Shown here: positions 20,704 through 31,622 of the stretch, piece after piece
Position numbering within the stretch: the stretch's first letter is position 1
Layout: every line of letters begins with the position of its first letter
Source: Crossiella equi
GTDB taxonomy: Bacteria > Actinomycetota > Actinomycetes > Mycobacteriales > Pseudonocardiaceae
NCBI RefSeq assembly: GCF_017876755.1
Contig: NZ_JAGIOO010000001.1
Location: forward strand, 682,001-746,000
Direction: 5' to 3'
Length of the DNA: 64,000 bases
Notes under the pieces: generated by a model
Told to the model about the DNA's origin: nothing
The model's input: only the letters and a program-made list of their open reading frames with translations
The model's database searches: none
Position numbers and translations under genes: made by a program

Positions 20704-21287
20704 CGCCGGGCCCGCCGGATGCGCAGGGAGTCCACCCCGGGCACCTCGCCGACCAGGGCGGACAGCACGAACAGCGCGTCGGGGTTGGTGGTCACCTCGC
20801 TGACGGTGACCTCGTGCCCGTTGACCTCGACTCCCCAGTCCCGGCTGTCCCGCGAGTAGCCGGAGAGCCGGTGGCGCACGTCCTGGGCGATGGCCTCGGC
20901 GTCGCGGCGGGCCGGGGCCAGGAGGTCCCGCCTGCTCACCACACCGACCACTTCGCCCTCCCGGACCACCGGCAGGCTGCGGTGCCCGCTGGCGAGCAGG
21001 TCGCGCATCACCTCGGCCGTGTCGGCCCCGGGCATGGCCGTCACCACATCGGTGGCCATCACCTCCGCGACCGTCCGCTCGGCGGGCAGCCGGTGCGGGT
21101 GGGCAGGCCGGTCCAGCAGCTCCCCGAGCACGTCGACCTCACCGAGCACACCGACCAGGCGCTCCTCGGCGTCGACCACCGGCAGCATGGCGAAGCCGTA
21201 ACCGGCCAGCAGCTCCGCGGCCTCGGCGAGCGGGGTGTCCGGGCGCACGCACACCGCGGGCTCGGTCATGATCTCCGCGATCCTCAT
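20700..21287 (-). CDS. CBS-pair and BON-like domain protein
   Basis: A 195-aa protein with two CBS domains (MTEPAVCVRPDTPLAEAAELL and MATDVVTAMPGADTAEVMRDLL) and a C-terminal BON-like segment (VEVNGHEVTV...). CBS pairs bind adenine nucleotides and act as energy sensors. The DosR-regulon protein Hrp1 has the same CBS core. First gene of the operon CBS, GNAT-synthetase, ppsA, Usp, behind two DevR-like boxes. Confidence 0.88.
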   Translation of the reverse strand: MRIAEIMTEPAVCVRPDTPLAEAAELLAGYGFAMLPVVDAEERLVGVLGEVDVLGELLDRPAHPHRLPAERTVAEVMATDVVTAMPGADTAEVMRDLLASGHRSLPVVREGEVVGVVSRRDLLAPARRDAEAIAQDVRHRLSGYSRDSRDWGVEVNGHEVTVSEVTTNPDALFVLSALVGEVPGVDSLRIRRARR

Positions 21288-21361
21288 CGCAACCTCCGGA
21301 TCGGCGTGCTGCCTGTGCTCGTCATGCCTTCGAGCCTGTCCGGCCCCCCTGGCCGCGACCA

Positions 21362-21375
21362 GGGACCTTGGACCA
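21362..21375. promoter_or_regulatory. DevR/DosR-type box
   Basis: GGGACCTTGGACCA, 74 bp upstream of the CBS operon start and in the gap shared with the divergent flavin-fold gene. Confidence 0.5.
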
Positions 21376-21417
21376 TCGCCTGCCCGCCGCCGAGTGGGTA
21401 GTTGTGCCGCGGGATCA

Positions 21418-21431
21418 GGGTCTTAGGTCCC
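21418..21431. promoter_or_regulatory. DevR/DosR-type box, best dyad
   Basis: GGGTCTTAGGTCCC within CAGGGTCTTAGGTCCCTG, the most symmetric site in the window. It lies 59 bp upstream of the pyridoxamine-oxidase-like start and forms a pair with 21362-21375. Confidence 0.6.
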
Positions 21432-21490
21432 TGGGAGGAGGCCGCGCGCGCGGGCACGGTGGTGCCCAGAGTCTTCACTGGGGAGAGTTG

Positions 21491-21898
21491 ATGGTGGCGG
21501 AGCACGAGGCCGAGGTGCTGTCGGACAGCGAGTGCCTGCGGCTGCTGGGTGCGGCCACCGTGGGCCGGATCGTGTTCACCGAGCACGCCCTGCCCGCGGT
21601 CCAGCCGGTGGCGTTCACGCTCGCCGGCCGCGTGATCGAGGTCAGCAACGGCGTGGACGGCAGGCTCGCCAAGGCCGTTTCGGGTGAGGTGGTCGCCTTC
21701 GAGGCCGATCATGTCGCGTACGGCGGCGTCGAGTGGAGCGTGGTGGCGCTGGGCCGGGTGGACCCGTTGCCGGCGTGGCGGGAGGACGCGGTGCGGCACC
21801 GCCTCCGCATCCGGATCGAGCTGCTGTCCGGGTGGCGGGAACGCGGGAACAACCCACTGCTCACCACTGGCCTTCCGGACCCCGCAGCCGGTGGGTGA
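21491..21898 (+). CDS. Pyridoxamine 5'-phosphate oxidase family protein
   Basis: A 135-aa split-barrel flavin-type protein. It begins with the typical ECLRLLGAATVGRIVFTE and has the family strand AVQPVAFTLAGRVIEV. Relatives in dormancy regulons bind FMN or F420; the cofactor is not determinable here. ATG at 21491 follows GGGGAGAG. The 3' end overlaps the convergent carbamoyltransferase-like gene by 38 nt. Confidence 0.85.
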   Translation: MVAEHEAEVLSDSECLRLLGAATVGRIVFTEHALPAVQPVAFTLAGRVIEVSNGVDGRLAKAVSGEVVAFEADHVAYGGVEWSVVALGRVDPLPAWREDAVRHRLRIRIELLSGWRERGNNPLLTTGLPDPAAGG

Positions 21899-22769
21899 GC
21901 AGCGCGTACAGCACGGCCTGGGTCACGGCCTGGCGGTTGGCGGCGTGGGCCAGCACGAGGGAGCGCTGGCTGTCCAGCACCTCGGCGGTGACCTCCCGAC
22001 CGCGCCGGGCGGGCATCGGGTGCAGGAACACCGCGTCCAGCCCGGCGCACCGCATCAGGTCCGCGTCCACGCGATAGGGCTCGAACTCGGGGAAGTCCGG
22101 GTGCCTGCCAGTGGCCACCACACTCGCCCCCAGCACCGCGGCGACCGGGTCGGTGAGCACGTGCAGCGACCCGCCGGTCACCGCGGCGATCTTGTCCAGC
22201 TCCTCGTGGAACTCCCGGTCCGGCTCATGCCCCCGCGGGCAGGCCAGCACCACCGCGGCACCGGCGAGCACGCCGACGGTCGCCAGGCTGGCCGCGTCGG
22301 CGCCCTCGCCGAGGTAGGCCACGCGGCGGCCGGTCAGCGGGCCCAGGGCCTCGGTGAGGGTGAACAGGTCGGTCAGCGCGCGCAGCGGGGCGTCGCCGCT
22401 GGCCATCGCGCCGACCACTGGGACCGTGGCCGCCTCGGCGAAGGCGGTCAGCTCGGCCCGGTCCTTGGCACCCACCACCAGGGCGGCCACGGCGCAGGAG
22501 AGCAGCCGTGCGGTGTCCTCCAGCGTCTCACCGCGGTAGGGCCGCAGCTCCTCGCGGTCCAGCAGCACCGGGTACCCGCCCAGCCGGGCCACCGCGGCCT
22601 CGGCCGGGACCCGGTGGTAGATCTCGGTGGGAGCGAAGCTGAGGGCGATGGCGGCCCCGCACAGCAGGTCACCGTCACGCCACGGGTCGTCGGCGAAGCC
22701 GCGCGCCAGCCGCAGCAACAGGTCCACGTCGGCCAGACCGAGGTCGGCGGTACGCAGCAGGTCCTTCAT
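21861..22769 (-). CDS. Ornithine/aspartate carbamoyltransferase-fold protein, catalytic motifs altered
   Basis: A 302-aa protein with the two-domain carbamoyltransferase fold. The N-terminus (MKDLLRTADLGLADVDLLL) and the second-domain LTDLFTLTEALGPLTGRRVAYLGEG are typical. The carbamoyl-phosphate loop SxRTR is replaced by APTEIYHR, and HPxQ by DAPLR; the later HCLP motif reads HPMP. Normal catalysis is therefore doubtful. GTG at 22772 is an alternative start. It follows a stress protein gene in the same operon. Confidence 0.8.
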   Translation of the reverse strand: MKDLLRTADLGLADVDLLLRLARGFADDPWRDGDLLCGAAIALSFAPTEIYHRVPAEAAVARLGGYPVLLDREELRPYRGETLEDTARLLSCAVAALVVGAKDRAELTAFAEAATVPVVGAMASGDAPLRALTDLFTLTEALGPLTGRRVAYLGEGADAASLATVGVLAGAAVVLACPRGHEPDREFHEELDKIAAVTGGSLHVLTDPVAAVLGASVVATGRHPDFPEFEPYRVDADLMRCAGLDAVFLHPMPARRGREVTAEVLDSQRSLVLAHAANRQAVTQAVLYALLTHRLRGPEGQW

Positions 22770-22788
22770 CACGGGAATCCACCTCGTC

Positions 22789-25667
<2,879 letters not shown>

Positions 25668-25673
25668 CCCCGG

Positions 25674-26324
25674 TCAGCCCTGCCGGGGTGGGTTGCGGCG
25701 CAGCTCGGCGGCGTAGACCGCGACCTGGGTGCGGCGCTCCATGCCCAGCTTGGCCAGCAGGTGCGAGACGTAGTTCTTGATCGTCTTCTCCGCCAGGTGC
25801 ATGCGCTCACCGATCTGCCGGTTGGTCAGCCCCTCACCGATCAGCTCCAGCACCGTGCGCTCCTGATGGGTCAGCCCGCGCAGCGGGTCCAGCCGCTCGC
25901 GGTCCTTGCGAACCCGGGCCAGCAGCGCCGAGGCGGTGCGCGCGTCCAGCAGCGAGCCACCCGCACCGATCGTGCGCACCGCGCCGACCAGGTCGTTGCC
26001 CAGCACCTGCTTGAGCACATACCCGCCCGCACCGGCGAGCAGCGCGTCCATCATCGCCTCGTCGTCGCCGAAAGACGTGAGCATCAGGACGTTCAAGTCC
26101 GGTTCGGCGGACCGGAGATCGCGGCACAGCTCGATGCCGTTGCCGTCGGGGAGGCGGATGTCCAGCACCGCCACGTCCGGGCGGACCGCCGGTATGCGGG
26201 TGAGCGCCTCCGCACACGAGGAGGCCTCGCCCACGACCTCGATGTCGGCGTGCGGTTCGAGCAGGTGCGTCAGCCCGCGCCGCACGATCTCGTGGTCGTC
26301 GACCAGGAACACCCGTGTCGTCAT
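25674..26324 (-). CDS. devR: DevR/DosR-like response regulator
   Basis: A 216-aa NarL-type regulator. The receiver has acidic D9-D10, phospho-acceptor D55 ([10 protein letters not shown]) and the GYVLKQV lysine. The LuxR HTH includes [20 protein letters not shown], followed by [13 protein letters not shown], which is strikingly close to DosR. Relatives bind GGGAC-N4-GTCCC sites, and eleven such sites are seen in this island. It lies 61 nt downstream of a stress protein gene on the same strand. Confidence 0.93.
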   Translation of the reverse strand: MTTRVFLVDDHEIVRRGLTHLLEPHADIEVVGEASSCAEALTRIPAVRPDVAVLDIRLPDGNGIELCRDLRSAEPDLNVLMLTSFGDDEAMMDALLAGAGGYVLKQVLGNDLVGAVRTIGAGGSLLDARTASALLARVRKDRERLDPLRGLTHQERTVLELIGEGLTNRQIGERMHLAEKTIKNYVSHLLAKLGMERRTQVAVYAAELRRNPPRQG

Positions 26325-26385
26325 CAGCTCCACCTGTCTCGTCGGTCCCGCCTGCCCGTCGTACCACACCGGGGCGGGATTGGGC

Positions 26386-27288
26386 TCAGGCATCACCCGC
26401 TTCTCCCAGCGGCCGCACCACCGCGATCGGGCACGGCGCGTGGTAGATCAGCGACTGGCTGGTCGAGCCCAGCAGCAGCCCGGCGAACCCGCCCCGCCCC
26501 CGGCTGCCGACCACCAGCAGCTGCGCGTGCTCAGCCTCCCGCAGCAGCGCACGTGCCGGGCGGTCGTGCACCACGATGCGGTTGACCACGACCTCCGGGT
26601 AGCGCTCGGTCCAGCCCGCCAGCCGCTGCGCCAGCAGCTCCCGGTGCTCCTCGCCGAGCCGCGCCCAGTCCGGGGTCAGCGAGGCGGAGTTGCCGAAGGC
26701 CGCGTCCAGCACGACATCGGTCCAGGACATCACCGCGGCCAACGGCACGTGGCGGCGGGAGGCCGCGTCAAAGGCGAAGGCGATGGCCTGTTCGCTGGCC
26801 GGGGAACCGTCCACGCCGACCACGACCCGGCCGTCCTCCGGCGCCTCGCCGCGCACGACCACCACCGGGCACTCCCCGAGCCTGCTCAGCGCCACCGCGG
26901 TCGAGCCCACGATCAGCCCGGTGAACCCGCCCAGCCCCCGCGTGCCCACGACCACCACGGCCGCGTGCCTGGACTCGGCGATCAGCGCGGGCGCGGGGCT
27001 TTCCTCGCGCAGCCGCGACTCGACGGGCACTCCCGGGGCGACCGCGTGCACCACGGCCTCGGCTTCGGCGAGCACCTCCCGCCCGTGCTTCTCCAGCGCC
27101 GCGCGGACCTCGCCGATGGTGGCGATGTACTCGGGGTAGCCGCGCACCGGCACCTCGAAGGCGTGCACCAGCCGCAAGGTGGCGGACCGGCGGGCGCACT
27201 CCAGCGCGGCGGAACGCACGGCCCGCAGCGCGGAGTCGGAACCGTCCACCCCGGCGACGACCCGCGTTCTCGTGGTTGGCGGCGACAT
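26386..27288 (-). CDS. Universal stress protein, two Usp domains
   Basis: A 300-aa tandem Usp protein with two full ATP-binding loops ([17 protein letters not shown] and [20 protein letters not shown]) and starts VAGVDGSDS and [13 protein letters not shown] follows GAGGAGG. Two DevR-like boxes are 56-91 bp upstream. It precedes devR on the same strand and could drive autoregulated devR expression by read-through. Confidence 0.93.
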   Translation of the reverse strand: MSPPTTRTRVVAGVDGSDSALRAVRSAALECARRSATLRLVHAFEVPVRGYPEYIATIGEVRAALEKHGREVLAEAEAVVHAVAPGVPVESRLREESPAPALIAESRHAAVVVVGTRGLGGFTGLIVGSTAVALSRLGECPVVVVRGEAPEDGRVVVGVDGSPASEQAIAFAFDAASRRHVPLAAVMSWTDVVLDAAFGNSASLTPDWARLGEEHRELLAQRLAGWTERYPEVVVNRIVVHDRPARALLREAEHAQLLVVGSRGRGGFAGLLLGSTSQSLIYHAPCPIAVVRPLGEAGDA

Positions 27289-27343
27289 GGCGACCTCCTC
27301 GTTCGGTTCCCACCACAGTGCGCCGGTGCGCGCACACCGGGCA

Positions 27344-27357
27344 GAGGCCAAGTCCTC
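27344..27357. promoter_or_regulatory. DevR/DosR-type box
   Basis: GAGGCCAAGTCCTC (GAGGACTTGGCCTC on the other strand), 56 bp upstream of the stress protein start. It is one of two tandem sites in this divergent gap. Confidence 0.5.
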
Positions 27358-27365
27358 GGCCACCC

Positions 27366-27379
27366 GGGACCTCGGACCC
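27366..27379. promoter_or_regulatory. DevR/DosR-type box
   Basis: GGGACCTCGGACCC, 77 bp upstream of the nitroreductase GTG and 22 bp from the neighbouring box (start to start). Confidence 0.6.
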
Positions 27380-27455
27380 TGCTCCTGAGCCGCGGGGACC
27401 GCGACGCTGGCCCTGCGGCCGTCACCGGCCGCCGAGGAGAGCTGAGGAGGCCGAG

Positions 27456-28451
27456 GTGTCGCACCACCTGCCCGACGAGGAGTCCCTGCGCACCGCGGTC
27501 ATGCTGGCCTGCCGTGCGCCGTCACTGCACAACACCCAGCCGTGGCGCTGGGTCGCGGGCGAGTCCTCCCTGCACCTGTACGCCGACCGGGACCGGGCGC
27601 TGCCCGTCACCGACCCGGACGGCCGGGACCTGGTGCTCAGCTGCGGCGCCGCGCTGCACCACATGCGGGTCGCACTGGCCGGGCTCGGCTGGCACGCGGT
27701 GGTCCACCGCCTGCCGAACCCGGCCGAGCCGGACCACCTCGCCGCGCTCCGGGTCCGTCCCCGCCTCCCCACCCCGGACCACCTCGGTCTGGCCGCGGCG
27801 ATCACCCGCCGACGCACCGACCGGCGGCGCATGACCTCCTGGCCGGTACCGCCCCAGCTCCTGGAGTACCTGCGCGAGGTGGCCCGGGAGCAGGCCGTGC
27901 ACCTGCATCCCGCCGAGGACGCCCTGGCCCGGCACGCGATCGTGCGCGCCGCCCAGCAGGCCGCGCGCCACCAGCACGCCGACCCGGCCTACACCACCGA
28001 GCTCGCCCTGTGGACGGCCCGGCACGCGGGTTCCGCCGACGGGGTGCGCGCGGCCGCGCAGACGGCGGTCCTGGACCCGGCGAACCCCGAGCTGCGTCCC
28101 TTCCCGGGCGGCCGGCTCGCCCAGTCCGTCACCGGCCGGGACGAGGAGGACGCCTCCGCGCTCGTGGTGCTGGCCACCGAAGCCGACGACCGGGCCGCGT
28201 GGCTGACCGCCGGTGAGGGCCTGAGCGCGGTGCTGCTGGCCGCCACCTCCGTGCGCCTGGCTACCACCCCGCTGACGCAGCCGCTGGAGGTCGCCGAGAC
28301 GAGAGCCGCGCTGCGCACGGAGGTGCTGCGCGGTGCCGGGTACCCGCAGGTCGTGGTGCGGCTGGGCTGGGCACCGACCGGATCCGATCCGGTTCCGGAG
28401 AGCCCGCGCCGATCGGTCGGCGAGGTGTTGTCGCGATTCCCCACCGCGTGA
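27456..28451 (+). CDS. acg: Acg-family nitroreductase-like protein
   Basis: A 331-aa protein with the Acg signature APSLHNTQPWRW near the N-terminus (about residues 21-32). It has a duplicated nitroreductase fold with the second half beginning near LATEADDRAAWLTAGEGL. Acg (Rv2032) is a DosR-regulon protein that binds FMN but lacks demonstrated reductase activity. GTG follows GAGGAGG. Followed after 6 nt by a SHOCT mini-protein. Confidence 0.87.
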   Translation: MSHHLPDEESLRTAVMLACRAPSLHNTQPWRWVAGESSLHLYADRDRALPVTDPDGRDLVLSCGAALHHMRVALAGLGWHAVVHRLPNPAEPDHLAALRVRPRLPTPDHLGLAAAITRRRTDRRRMTSWPVPPQLLEYLREVAREQAVHLHPAEDALARHAIVRAAQQAARHQHADPAYTTELALWTARHAGSADGVRAAAQTAVLDPANPELRPFPGGRLAQSVTGRDEEDASALVVLATEADDRAAWLTAGEGLSAVLLAATSVRLATTPLTQPLEVAETRAALRTEVLRGAGYPQVVVRLGWAPTGSDPVPESPRRSVGEVLSRFPTA

Positions 28452-28457
28452 ACGGAG

Positions 28458-28712
28458 ATGACCATGAACGTTTTCCTGGCCCAAGCCCCGTGCTGGCACG
28501 CCTTCGGCTACGGGCCGATGCTGCTGTGGGGCGGGGCGGCGCTGATCTTCCTGCTCGCGGGTGCGGTGGCCCTCGGCTGGCTGTTCGGGTACCGGCGCCA
28601 GCAGATCGCCGGACACGCCACCACGTCCGCACGCACCATCCTCGCCGAGCGGTTCGCCAGGGGCGAGCTCAGTGAGGAGGACTACCGGCGCCAGCTCGAC
28701 GTGCTGGGCTGA
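28458..28712 (+). CDS. SHOCT-domain small membrane protein
   Basis: An 84-aa protein with one membrane helix (WGGAALIFLLAGAVALGWLF) and a C-terminal SHOCT motif (ILAERFARGELSEEDYRRQL). It is 6 nt after acg, so probably co-transcribed. The SHOCT motif is thought to mediate oligomerisation; the role is unknown. Confidence 0.85.
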   Translation: MTMNVFLAQAPCWHAFGYGPMLLWGGAALIFLLAGAVALGWLFGYRRQQIAGHATTSARTILAERFARGELSEEDYRRQLDVLG

Positions 28713-28729
28713 CACCGGCAGCCCCGGTC

Positions 28730-28755
28730 AACGGCCGTGCGGTCGCACGGCCGTT
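28730..28755. terminator. Bidirectional terminator hairpin
   Basis: A perfect 11-bp stem (AACGGCCGTGC, 28730-28740; complement 28745-28755) with loop GGTC sits between two convergent genes, 17 nt after one stop and 1 nt before the other. It can end both transcripts. Confidence 0.75.
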
Positions 28756-28756
28756 G

Positions 28757-29413
28757 TCACCGCGTCCGCTCGCCGGAGCACTCCAGCTCGTCCACCACGT
28801 CGACCACCCCGGGCACGGCCCGGCTCAGCGTCAGCGCGAGGTCGATGTCGCTGGCCAGCTCCAGGTGGCCGCTCAGCGTGACCACGCCGTGCTCGACCCG
28901 GACCTCGACCTGGCCGGGCAGCGCCCACAGCACCCGCCGGAGCACGTCCTCGGTGATCGCCCGGGACAGCTCCGGTGCGGGCCGCAGGAACGGGCGCAGC
29001 ACGTCCCGGCGGGCGAGCACCCCGGCCAGCCGCCCGGCGTCGTCGACGACGAACAGCCGCCGGACACCGGACACGGCGAGCTGGTGCGCGGCGGAGTCGA
29101 GCTCGGTGGCAGCCGGAATGGTCTGGACCGGTCTGCTCATCAGCCCGCCCGCGGTGTGCGCGGACGCGCGGGTGCGCTCCGGACGGCGCACCCAGTCCCA
29201 CAGCGACCAGGCGGGCTTGTCGCGCCGGAACTCCTCTTTGCGCAACAGGTCGAGCTCCGACACCACCCCCACCGGCCGCTGGTCGGCGTCCACCACCGGG
29301 ACCGCGCTGATGCGGTGCTCGGCGAGCAGCCGGACGAGCTCCCGGTAGGGGGTGTTGATGGTCACGGTGACGACCTCGGTGGTCATCACCGAGGCCACGG
29401 TCGGATAGGCCAT
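28757..29413 (-). CDS. CBS-pair protein with C-terminal BON domain
   Basis: A 218-aa protein with two CBS domains (MTTEVVTVTINTPYRELVRL; MSRPVQTIPAATELDSAAHQL) separated by a Trp/Arg-rich linker. A BON domain follows (VRVEHGVVTLSGHLEL). It is probably an adenine-nucleotide sensor. Lies 12 nt after hsp20 in the same operon. Confidence 0.88.
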   Translation of the reverse strand: MAYPTVASVMTTEVVTVTINTPYRELVRLLAEHRISAVPVVDADQRPVGVVSELDLLRKEEFRRDKPAWSLWDWVRRPERTRASAHTAGGLMSRPVQTIPAATELDSAAHQLAVSGVRRLFVVDDAGRLAGVLARRDVLRPFLRPAPELSRAITEDVLRRVLWALPGQVEVRVEHGVVTLSGHLELASDIDLALTLSRAVPGVVDVVDELECSGERTR

Positions 29414-29425
29414 GGTCGCCTCCGG

Positions 29426-29836
29426 TCAGTCGTCGTTCTCGTGTTCCACCGGGATGCGCTGGCTGTCCACCGGCTCGGTCACCGGTATCCGGATCTCCAG
29501 CACACCGTTGCGGTAGCTGGCCTGGACCTTGTCCTTGTCCGCACCCGGTGGCAGCGTCAGCGTGCGGATGAACTGGCCGTAGTGGATCTCGCTCCGGTAC
29601 TTCTCCCTGGTCTCCTCCTTCCGCTCGGCCTGGATGGTCAGCCGGTCCCCGGCCAGGTGGACGTGCACGTCGTCGGCGGACAGCAGCCCGGGCAGGTCCG
29701 CGCGCACCACGTGCACTCCCTTCTCGTCGTACTCCTCCAGGTGCATCGGCTGGTGCCCGAACAAGCCGCCCTCCAGCCACGCGGCGATGTCCGGCAGCGT
29801 CAGCCAGGAGGAGGTGCGTCGGGTCAGGGTGGTCAT
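29426..29836 (-). CDS. hsp20: Hsp20/alpha-crystallin small heat shock protein
   Basis: A 136-aa small chaperone. The alpha-crystallin domain runs from VHVVRADLPG to the GVLEIRIPV strand, with YRNGVLEI as the usual A-x-x-x-n-GVL variant. The C-terminal V-D-S-Q-R-I-P-V resembles an I-x-I tail. HspX, the classic DosR target, belongs here. ATG follows GAGAGGAG and a DevR-like box lies 82 bp upstream. Confidence 0.93.
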   Translation of the reverse strand: MTTLTRRTSSWLTLPDIAAWLEGGLFGHQPMHLEEYDEKGVHVVRADLPGLLSADDVHVHLAGDRLTIQAERKEETREKYRSEIHYGQFIRTLTLPPGADKDKVQASYRNGVLEIRIPVTEPVDSQRIPVEHENDD

Positions 29837-29917
29837 CGGTGTGCTCCTCTCGTCGTCCCCTCCCCACACCACCGCATCCGGCCCGCCTCCGGGAGAGCCT
29901 CAGGACCGAGCCGGTCA

Positions 29918-29931
29918 GGGTCCTTGGCCCC
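29918..29931. promoter_or_regulatory. DevR/DosR-type box
   Basis: GGGTCCTTGGCCCC within CAGGGTCCTTGGCCCCTG. It is placed between hsp20 (82 bp) and the divergent stress protein gene (61 bp). Confidence 0.6.
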
Positions 29932-29991
29932 TGCCGCCGCCGCCCGGCTGGCGCACACCATCGAGTGAGCAGGTTGTGGGAGGGAAGCGAT

Positions 29992-30933
29992 ATGTCTGAA
30001 CAGGTCCGATACCAGCGCGTCGTGGTGGGTGTGGACGGGCGGCAGAGCGGGTGGTCCGCACTGGAGTGGGCCGCGGGCGAGGCCGTGCGGCACCGGTGCG
30101 GGCTGGTGGTCGTGCACTGCTGGACGCCACGCCGGGTCACCGGTCCACCCGGCGGCACGGTCCTCCCGGCCTACGTCGACCTCGACCGCCCCGGCCACGC
30201 CGCGCAGCAGGTGATGGCCGAGGCGATGCCGAGGGCCCGCAGGGTGCTCGGCGACCTCCCCCTGAGCGGGCAGCTGCGCCCGGACGACCCGGTACCCGCC
30301 CTGCTCGCGCAGGCCCACCCGGACGACCTGCTCGTCGTCGGCGCCCGCACCAGGCACCGGCTCGCCGCACGGCTGCTGGGCTCCACGATCGCCAGCCTCG
30401 TGGAGCGGGCGCCGTGCGCGCTCGCGGTGCTGCCCGCCACCGAGCCCGTCCCGCCGGGCGCCTTCGCCGGCCACGTGCTCATCGGCGTGGACGACTCCCC
30501 CGGGGCGACCGCCGCGACCCGCCTGGGCTTCGCCGAGGCCGTGGCCGCGAACGCCCCGGTGGCCGTGGTACACGCCTACCTCTCCGAGCACACCGGCTCC
30601 GTGATCGACGAGGACACCCTGGAAACCCACCTGGTCCCCTACCCGCCGGGCCACGCGCTGTTGCAGGCCGCGATCGAGCCGTACCGCCACGACGGCCCGC
30701 ACATCCGCCGGGCCTGCCTCACCGGCGACCCGGCCACCGTCCTGGCCGAGGCCACCGCGGGCGCCCGCCTCCTGGTCCTCGGCCGCCACCACCGCCCGTG
30801 GCCGCTCCGACCGGTGACCCGCCTCAGCGACACCGTGCTGGCGCACGCGCACTGCCCGGTCCTGCTGACCGCCCCGGTCCCACTGCACGTCGGGACACCC
30901 CCCGTGCACCAGAGGTCAGGGAGAACCCCGTGA
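29992..30933 (+). CDS. Universal stress protein, two Usp domains
   Basis: A 313-aa tandem Usp protein. Domain starts are VVVGVDGRQSG and VLIGVDDSPGAT; the first nucleotide loop is GARTRHRLAARLLGSTIASL. The second loop is degenerate (GRHHRPWPLRPVTRLSDTVL). ATG follows GGGAGGGAAG. The stop overlaps the next stress protein by 4 nt (GTGA). Confidence 0.9.
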   Translation: MSEQVRYQRVVVGVDGRQSGWSALEWAAGEAVRHRCGLVVVHCWTPRRVTGPPGGTVLPAYVDLDRPGHAAQQVMAEAMPRARRVLGDLPLSGQLRPDDPVPALLAQAHPDDLLVVGARTRHRLAARLLGSTIASLVERAPCALAVLPATEPVPPGAFAGHVLIGVDDSPGATAATRLGFAEAVAANAPVAVVHAYLSEHTGSVIDEDTLETHLVPYPPGHALLQAAIEPYRHDGPHIRRACLTGDPATVLAEATAGARLLVLGRHHRPWPLRPVTRLSDTVLAHAHCPVLLTAPVPLHVGTPPVHQRSGRTP

Positions 30934-31439
30934 GCAACACCCTCGTCGTCGGCGTCGACGGCTCCGCCCACAGCGTCCAGGCCCTCCGCTGGGCCATGGC
31001 CGAGGCGGCCAGACGCGACTGGCTGGTCAAGGCGGTCACCGCCTGGCTGCCCCGGCCGATCCTGCCCTCCAGCATCCCGATGGCGGTCACCCAGCCGGAC
31101 CAACCCCGGGAGCAGGACCTGCACCGCGACCGGCTGGAGGACATCGTCGCCACGGCGACCGCCGAGAACCCGTGGTCCGCCATCACCGTTCTGCGCCAAG
31201 GCGAAGCGCCCGACGTCCTCACCCAGGAGGCCGACCAGGACGACCTGCTCGTGGTCGGCAGCCACGGCCACGGCCGCCTGCGCACCGCGGCACTCGGCTC
31301 CGTCAGCGCCGCGTGCGTGCGCAAGGCCCGCTGCCCGGTCGTGGTGATCCCCAGCGGGATGTCCCCAGTGGACTCCAGCCAGCGTGGACAGGACATCCTC
31401 GGCGCCGAGCCCGGCCAACAGCACTTCCACCCAGGCTGA
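30930..31439 (+). CDS. Universal stress protein, single domain
   Basis: A 169-aa single Usp domain beginning NTLVVGVDGSAHS, with the complete ATP loop GSHGHGRLRTAALGSVSAAC and a polar tail rich in Gln/Ser/Gly. GTG start overlaps the upstream Usp stop, giving a two-gene operon behind the box at 29918. Confidence 0.9.
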   Translation: MSNTLVVGVDGSAHSVQALRWAMAEAARRDWLVKAVTAWLPRPILPSSIPMAVTQPDQPREQDLHRDRLEDIVATATAENPWSAITVLRQGEAPDVLTQEADQDDLLVVGSHGHGRLRTAALGSVSAACVRKARCPVVVIPSGMSPVDSSQRGQDILGAEPGQQHFHPG

Positions 31440-31622
31440 CCGGCACGGCTCCGGACCGTGGCCCGCGACGACGCCGCGGGGCGGCAGACGCCTGTGGGCG
31501 CGGTAGCCGGACCGGGAAACACACCGCCAGCGCCCGCGGGGCGGCCACACCGTTGGCCAGGGCCGACCCGCAGGCCAGCAACCGGGTGCACCTGCCGTGT
31601 CCCGACCGCTGGCCACTCGGTG

